DNA of 7,310 nt, taken from NCBI GenBank assembly GCA_005792225.1, contig SXSP01000464.1, positions 1 to 7,310 of the forward strand, read 5' to 3'. Positions 5,780 to 7,310 of this stretch are shown here, in pieces; the stretch's first letter is position 1; each line of letters begins with the position of its first letter. The translations under genes were made by a program, and so were the position numbers. This DNA is from Bdellovibrionales bacterium (GTDB lineage: Bacteria; Bdellovibrionota; Bdellovibrionia; Bdellovibrionales; JAMPXM01). A model generated the notes under the pieces. That model was given only the letters and a program-made list of their open reading frames with translations, was not told the origin of the DNA and did not search any database.

Positions 5780-6810
5780 AGAGAGGGTTCGGAAGCGACA
5801 ATCACAGCGGCGTGCACCCGCGGATTTTGGATGCGGTCTCGCGAGCGAATGCCTTTCATGCTCCCAGCTACGGAACGGATGAGCTCACTCGAAAAGCCGA
5901 AGAAGTCATGAAATTACATTTCGGGCCAGACGCCGAGACCTTCTTCGTTTTCAATGGAACGGCCGCGAACGTTCTCTCACTCAGCGCCCTCTTAAAGCCC
6001 TTTCAGGCCGTCATAGCCGCAAGCCAGGCGCATATCATCAATGATGAGTGCGGAGCGCCCGAGAGGATTCTCGGCTCAAAGATTATCGCGGTCCAAACGC
6101 CAGATGCGAAACTTACGCCCGAGTTGATCAAGCCCCATCTCATTCGTCGGGGGGATCAACACTACTCGCAGGTTCGCGCGATTTCGCTGACGCAGCCGAC
6201 GGAGCTGGGGACGGTTTACTCGGTCGAAGAAATTCGCGCGCTGGGTGAGTTCGCACGTAAAGAGAATTTGTTTTTACATGTGGACGGCGCTCGCCTCGTG
6301 AATGCGGCCGTCTCACTCGGTGTGACGCTCAAAGAAATGACGACCGACTGCGGGGTCGACATTATTTCCGTCGGCGGAACAAAGAATGGCCTCTTGTTCG
6401 GTGAAGCCGTCGTCTGTTTGAGGCCGGAAATTTCCAAAGATCTGAAGTACGTTCGCAAACAACTCATGCAGTTGCCCTCCAAAACGCGTTTTATTTCTGC
6501 GCAGTTCCTGGAATTTCTTGGGACCGATCTCTGGAAAGAAAATGCGCGGCACGCAAACGCGATGGCCCGGCGACTCAGCGACGGATTGCAGAAGTCAAAG
6601 TTCGCGAGGGTCACGCAAAAAGTGGAGGCCAACGGCGTGTTCGTGCTCATTCCGAAGGCGTTGGTCTCTCGACTGCGGGAAACTTCGTTTTTTTACGTAT
6701 GGGACGAAGCGACTTTCGAATGTCGCCTGATGACGACGTGGGATACGGACCCGAAAGATATCGACGAATTCATCGCTCGACTTGAGCACCTTGGAGAATC
6801 AAGCCGATGA
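5776..6810 (+). CDS. Threonine aldolase family PLP enzyme
   Basis: A 344-residue cytoplasmic fold-type I PLP enzyme, of the low-specificity threonine aldolase type: cleaves L-threonine or allo-threonine to glycine and acetaldehyde. Key blocks: SDNHSGVHPRIL (7-18), YGTDELTRKAEEV (32-44), FNGTAANVLSL (59-69, cofactor phosphate region), AHIINDECGAPE (85-96, His86 as the ring-stacking residue), QPTELGTVY (140-148), HVDGARL (168-174, D170 for the pyridine nitrogen) and SVGGTKNG (198-205, K203 as the Schiff-base lysine). Length and block order are normal and all expected catalytic residues are present, so it should be active. Related beta-eliminating or phenylserine-type aldolases share these motifs, so substrate choice is not fixed. 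The ATG overlaps the ureohydrolase stop as ATGA, with TAAGG 7 bases upstream. The stop overlaps the next gene's start in the same way. Confidence 0.9.
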   Translation: MKRGFGSDNHSGVHPRILDAVSRANAFHAPSYGTDELTRKAEEVMKLHFGPDAETFFVFNGTAANVLSLSALLKPFQAVIAASQAHIINDECGAPERILGSKIIAVQTPDAKLTPELIKPHLIRRGDQHYSQVRAISLTQPTELGTVYSVEEIRALGEFARKENLFLHVDGARLVNAAVSLGVTLKEMTTDCGVDIISVGGTKNGLLFGEAVVCLRPEISKDLKYVRKQLMQLPSKTRFISAQFLEFLGTDLWKENARHANAMARRLSDGLQKSKFARVTQKVEANGVFVLIPKALVSRLRETSFFYVWDEATFECRLMTTWDTDPKDIDEFIARLEHLGESSR

Positions 6811-7310
6811 CGTACACCAGACAAGAGGACACGGAAGCTCTTGAGCGTCAGGTTCGCGAAGAGAAGATCAAACGTCGAAAAAAAAGAATTAAGACGTTCT
6901 TTATTACGACGGCCGTATTCTGGCTCATTTCGGCGACCGCTCTTACGGTTTTTCTTAAGTTCTATCTTGATCCGCTGATTCAACAAAAATTAGAGGCGAA
7001 GGGTTCGGAGATCCTCGGGGCTCCCCTTAAGATCGGAAAAGCTTCTTTAGGTTTTTTTCCAACGGTTCACCTCAAGCTGAGCGCGGTTCAGTTCGCAATG
7101 CCCTCGTCATTTCTCACCGGCACCACGTCGGAAGCTAAGATTTCACTCGGTGCGAGTGCTTTCCAACTTGCGACCGGCGGCGCCCTGGGTGTGGTCACAG
7201 TTGAACTCGATGAGCCGCGCATCGAGATCCAGCAACCCGCACCGCCCCCGCAGCAAGCGGCTGGCCCTCAGAGCCCCTCTTCCCAAAATGAGGATCCTGC
7301 ACCTCCCCTA
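6807..7310 (+). CDS. AsmA-like membrane-anchored protein, N-terminal part (3' partial)
   Basis: The frame starts at the ATG overlapping the threonine aldolase stop (ATGA), has GGAGA (6793-6797) 9 bases upstream, and is open to the window end: 168 residues. Residues 1-29 are charged, ending in the strongly basic KIKRRKKRIK. A single membrane helix follows (about 31-50, FFITTAVFWLISATALTVFL), which should leave the rest on the periplasmic side. Residues 54-95 (LDPLIQQKLEAKGSEILGAPL, then KIGKASLGFFPTVHLKLSAV) match the opening of AsmA-like proteins: an anchor, a helix, then strands of the form GAPLKIGKASLGFFPTV. ISLGASAFQLATG and VELDEPRIEIQQ continue the beta pattern. AsmA-like proteins are inner-membrane-anchored and are linked to envelope lipid transport or outer-membrane homeostasis. 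Residues 142-168 form a Pro/Gln/Ser-rich stretch, probably a disordered insert. Most of the protein lies beyond the window. Confidence 0.75.
   Translation, partial: MTYTRQEDTEALERQVREEKIKRRKKRIKTFFITTAVFWLISATALTVFLKFYLDPLIQQKLEAKGSEILGAPLKIGKASLGFFPTVHLKLSAVQFAMPSSFLTGTTSEAKISLGASAFQLATGGALGVVTVELDEPRIEIQQPAPPPQQAAGPQSPSSQNEDPAPPL

Overview
The window looks like ordinary, densely packed chromosome from a Gram-negative bacterium with moderately high GC. Reasons: a Sec-secreted protein, an AsmA-type membrane-anchored protein, E. coli-like sigma-70 promoters, Shine-Dalgarno sites and ATGA stop/start overlaps. The style of several proteins recalls Bdellovibrio-like or delta-proteobacterial genomes, but this is an impression from memory and was not searched. 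No RNA genes, CRISPR arrays, insertion sequences or phage genes are visible. No stretch over 300 bases lacks a gene.

Layout. Positions 3-305 (+) hold the C-terminal tail of an HNH/DUF1524-type nuclease that starts before the window. Convergent to it is a class II tRNA nucleotidyltransferase (CCA-adding type, minus, 320-1582). Only 24 bases separate its start from that of queG, epoxyqueuosine reductase (plus, 1607-2659), so two tRNA maturation genes lie back to back. The 3' end of queG overlaps by 23 bases the 3' end of an unrecognised 297-residue protein (minus, 2637-3530). That protein is joined by an ATGA overlap to an upstream SRPBCC-fold protein (minus, 3527-4009), whose start is best placed at a TTG codon.

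The 150-base gap 4010-4159 is the main regulatory spot. It carries two divergent sigma-70-like promoters, each with a 17-base spacer, and an imperfect 26-base dyad between them. To the right, four plus-strand genes form a compact operon: a secreted protein of unknown function (4160-4777), an arginase/formimidoylglutamase-family ureohydrolase (4787-5779), a threonine-aldolase-family PLP enzyme (5776-6810), and the N-terminal part of an AsmA-like protein (6807-7310, cut by the window end). Gaps are 9 bases, then two ATGA overlaps.

How they may fit together: the ureohydrolase would release glutamate (or ornithine/putrescine) from a guanidino or formimino compound, and the aldolase would release glycine from threonine. 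Both would be small-scale amino-acid catabolism. The envelope proteins in the same operon do not fit that pathway in an obvious way. I see no clear novel system. The most worthwhile leads are the mixed operon, the divergent control region and the SRPBCC/orphan pair.
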